Positions 7,658-8,969 of a DNA stretch of 8,969 nucleotides are shown here, piece by piece. How positions within the stretch are numbered: position 1 is the first letter of the stretch; each line of letters starts with the position of its first letter. The notes beneath the pieces are model-generated. The model saw only the letters and a list, made by a program, of their open reading frames with translations. It had not been told where the DNA came from and did no database searches. This stretch comes from Flavobacterium sp. (GTDB lineage: Bacteria; Bacteroidota; Bacteroidia; Flavobacteriales; Flavobacteriaceae). The stretch is taken from assembly GCA_030152225.1 (NCBI GenBank), contig JASLHL010000066.1, positions 1 through 8,969 on the forward strand, in the 5' to 3' direction. Made by a program: the position numbers and the translations under genes.

Positions 7658-8806
7658 ATGTTAGAGCTTTTACGTCCAGTTAGTGTTGAGTTTAGGAATT
7701 ATATAGACGGATTACCCAGTCAGAGTTTGGGTAAGAAGGTTCATTTTCACTCAGGCGGAGATTTCGATAAGTATGATCAATATAAGATTGCAATTATCGG
7801 AGTGACGGATAACAGAGGATTAGCCTCTGATGTTGAAACGGTTGATTTGATGAAGGTTCGAAAATCGTTCTATACGTTATTTCCTGGCAATTGGCATGTT
7901 CGAATCGTGGATTTAGGAGATATAGCACCTGGAGAATCTGTTGAAGATACCTATTTCTTGTTGGGAAAAGTTATTGCTGATTTAGTTAAAAATGGAACGA
8001 TTCCCGTTGTGATTGGTGGAAGTCAAGATTTAACATATGCTTTGTACCGAGGCTATGACAAATTAGAACAAATGGTCAACTTGGTTTGTATCGATCACAA
8101 ATTAGATGTCGCTAAAGATGGAAGTCACCCTGCAGAAAGTTTTTTGTCGAGAATTATTCTAGAAGAACCCAATAATTTGTTTAATTTTTCAAATTTAGGC
8201 TACCAAACGTATTATAATTCGCAAGAAGAGATCGATTTAATTGAAAGTTTATACTTTGAAGCATACAGAGTTGGCGAAATTATTAATAATATTGCACTGG
8301 CAGAACCCGTTTTACGTGATGCGGATATTGTAAGTATCGATATTAATGCTGTAAAGTCGAGTGATTCTGGTAATTTTACGACATATAATCCCAACGGATT
8401 TGATGGACGAGAAATATGTTCTTTGGCTCGATACAGCGGTTTAAGTGACAAGGTTAGCACTTTTGGAGTGTTTAATTACAATAATCAAGTAAACGAAACG
8501 TTATTATTGGGACAACTGTTGTGGTATTTTATAGAAGGTGTTAATTACCGTTATAATGAATACCCTTTTGCTTGTAAAGATAATTACATCAAGTACATAG
8601 TGCCATTTGATGACTATGAAAACTTAGTATTCTACAAGAGTGATGTTTCGGGTAGATGGTGGATTGAGGTGAATGTTGGTGGAGGTGTTAATGAAAAGTT
8701 AATGAAGAAAACTTTGTTGCCATGTAGTTATGAAGATTACCAAAATGCCATTGCTCAGCAACTACCTGATAGGTGGTGGAGAGCATTTAAAAAGAGTTTA
8801 GTTTGA
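7658..8806 (+). CDS. Arginase/ureohydrolase-superfamily protein, probably non-catalytic
   Basis: The 382-residue product (from ATG 7658) has the arginase-fold layout: YKIAIIGV strand at 42-49, R53 and the RKSFYTLF helix (68-75), a VRIVDLGDI strand (81-89), then the three places where metal ligands normally lie. In active ureohydrolases these read GGxHS, DAHxD and SxDxD. Here they read GGSQD (120-124), DHKLD (146-150) and SIDIN (226-230). H to Q, H to K and D to N changes thus remove about half of the binuclear manganese ligands, while D146, D150 and D228 remain. Automatic annotation would probably say arginase or formimidoylglutamase; I infer a pseudoenzyme. A TTG start at 7643 would add five residues, but ATG 7658 is preferred because TTG starts are rare here. 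It has no signal peptide. It follows topA by 15 bases and precedes the putative gldK, so a link to gliding or type IX secretion is possible but only inferred from position. Confidence 0.85.
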   Translation: MLELLRPVSVEFRNYIDGLPSQSLGKKVHFHSGGDFDKYDQYKIAIIGVTDNRGLASDVETVDLMKVRKSFYTLFPGNWHVRIVDLGDIAPGESVEDTYFLLGKVIADLVKNGTIPVVIGGSQDLTYALYRGYDKLEQMVNLVCIDHKLDVAKDGSHPAESFLSRIILEEPNNLFNFSNLGYQTYYNSQEEIDLIESLYFEAYRVGEIINNIALAEPVLRDADIVSIDINAVKSSDSGNFTTYNPNGFDGREICSLARYSGLSDKVSTFGVFNYNNQVNETLLLGQLLWYFIEGVNYRYNEYPFACKDNYIKYIVPFDDYENLVFYKSDVSGRWWIEVNVGGGVNEKLMKKTLLPCSYEDYQNAIAQQLPDRWWRAFKKSLV

Positions 8807-8859
8807 CTAAAAAAAATTTAACATTTATATATGTTAAATATAAACTAAATTTTTTTTAG
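8807..8859 (+). terminator. Predicted intrinsic terminator after the arginase-fold gene
   Basis: CTAAAAAAAATTTA (8807-8820), starting right after the TGA stop, is a perfect 14-bp inverted repeat with TAAATTTTTTTTAG (8846-8859). An inner hairpin, ATTTAACAT (8816-8824) with ATGTTAAAT (8831-8839), is 9 bp with a 6-base loop and partly competes with the outer stem. The stem is almost wholly A/T and its 3' arm supplies eight consecutive T, as in AT-rich Bacteroidota terminators. The symmetric A8/T8 arms could in principle act in both directions. It would end the topA transcript before the next gene. Efficiency is uncertain because GC pairs are few. Confidence 0.65.
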
Positions 8860-8864
8860 CTTTG
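8857..8864 (+). promoter_or_regulatory. Predicted -7 element of the putative gldK promoter
   Basis: TAGCTTTG matches TAnnTTTG exactly. Its first three bases are the last three of the preceding terminator stem. Transcription would begin around 8869-8871, giving a leader of about 65 AT-rich bases without a Shine-Dalgarno sequence before the ATG at 8935. No TTG lies at the usual -33 distance (that region is part of the hairpin), so support rests on the -7 motif alone. Confidence 0.45.
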
Positions 8865-8934
8865 TTTTTGAAAATTAAAAATAATTGAATACGTTTACAT
8901 TTTTAAGAAGTATATAAGAAAACCTAAATAATAT

Positions 8935-8969
8935 ATGAAGAAGATCATTACGTTAGGAGCAGTTTTAGC
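8935..8969 (+). CDS. gldK: Start of a lipoprotein-like gene, probably gldK (partial)
   Basis: Only the first 11 full codons are inside the window: MKKIITLGAVL. Two lysines followed by a hydrophobic run are typical of a signal peptide. The lipobox, if present, would lie beyond the edge. The identity is inferred from context: from memory, in gliding flavobacteria topA and an arginase-fold gene often precede gldK, which opens the gldKLMN operon for the type IX secretion and gliding motor. GldK is an outer-membrane lipoprotein forming the periplasmic ring with GldN. Eleven residues cannot prove this, and another exported protein remains possible. Confidence 0.5.
   Translation, partial: MKKIITLGAVL

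Overview
This 8,969-base window looks like chromosomal DNA from a member of the Flavobacteriaceae (Bacteroidota). The genus is not certain; something Myroides- or Flavobacterium-like would fit. The case rests on the AT-rich composition, start sites without Shine-Dalgarno sequences, promoter -7 elements of the TAnnTTTG type, and gene order. A miaB / sigma-54 activator / lptE / TPR-protein cluster lies divergent to topA, an arginase-fold gene, and what looks like the first codons of gldK. All identifications come from reading the sequence; no database search was run.

Left half (1-4398, minus strand): a tight four-gene transcription unit. A good TTG-N19-TAnnTTTG promoter (4433-4462) precedes miaB (tRNA methylthiotransferase). 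After a 37-base gap comes a sigma-54 activator made of a AAA+ domain and a Fis-type HTH, with no recognisable sensor domain. lptE (LPS-export lipoprotein) follows directly, its ATG abutting the activator's stop. Last is an unnamed cytosolic protein with a C-terminal TPR, which overlaps lptE by 7 bases and runs off the left edge near its expected end.

Middle (4399-5110): a 712-base divergent intergenic region with no convincing gene. It holds the two outward promoters, four tandem imperfect 11-base repeats with an inverted copy downstream, and two hairpins.

Right half (5111-8969, plus strand): topA encodes a cysteine-free topoisomerase I with C-terminal TopA repeats and a Lys/Ala-rich tail. 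Fifteen bases later comes an arginase-superfamily protein whose metal-ligand positions are largely replaced, so it is probably a pseudoenzyme. A perfect 14-bp AT-rich inverted repeat, probably a terminator, follows, and its 3' arm overlaps a TAnnTTTG element. A lipoprotein-like ORF starts at 8935; by remembered synteny it is probably gldK, the first gene of the gliding/type IX secretion core operon.

Most of the window is conserved housekeeping sequence. The parts most worth a second look are the degenerate ureohydrolase next to the putative T9SS operon, the terminator/promoter overlap in front of it, and the repeat array in the divergent spacer.
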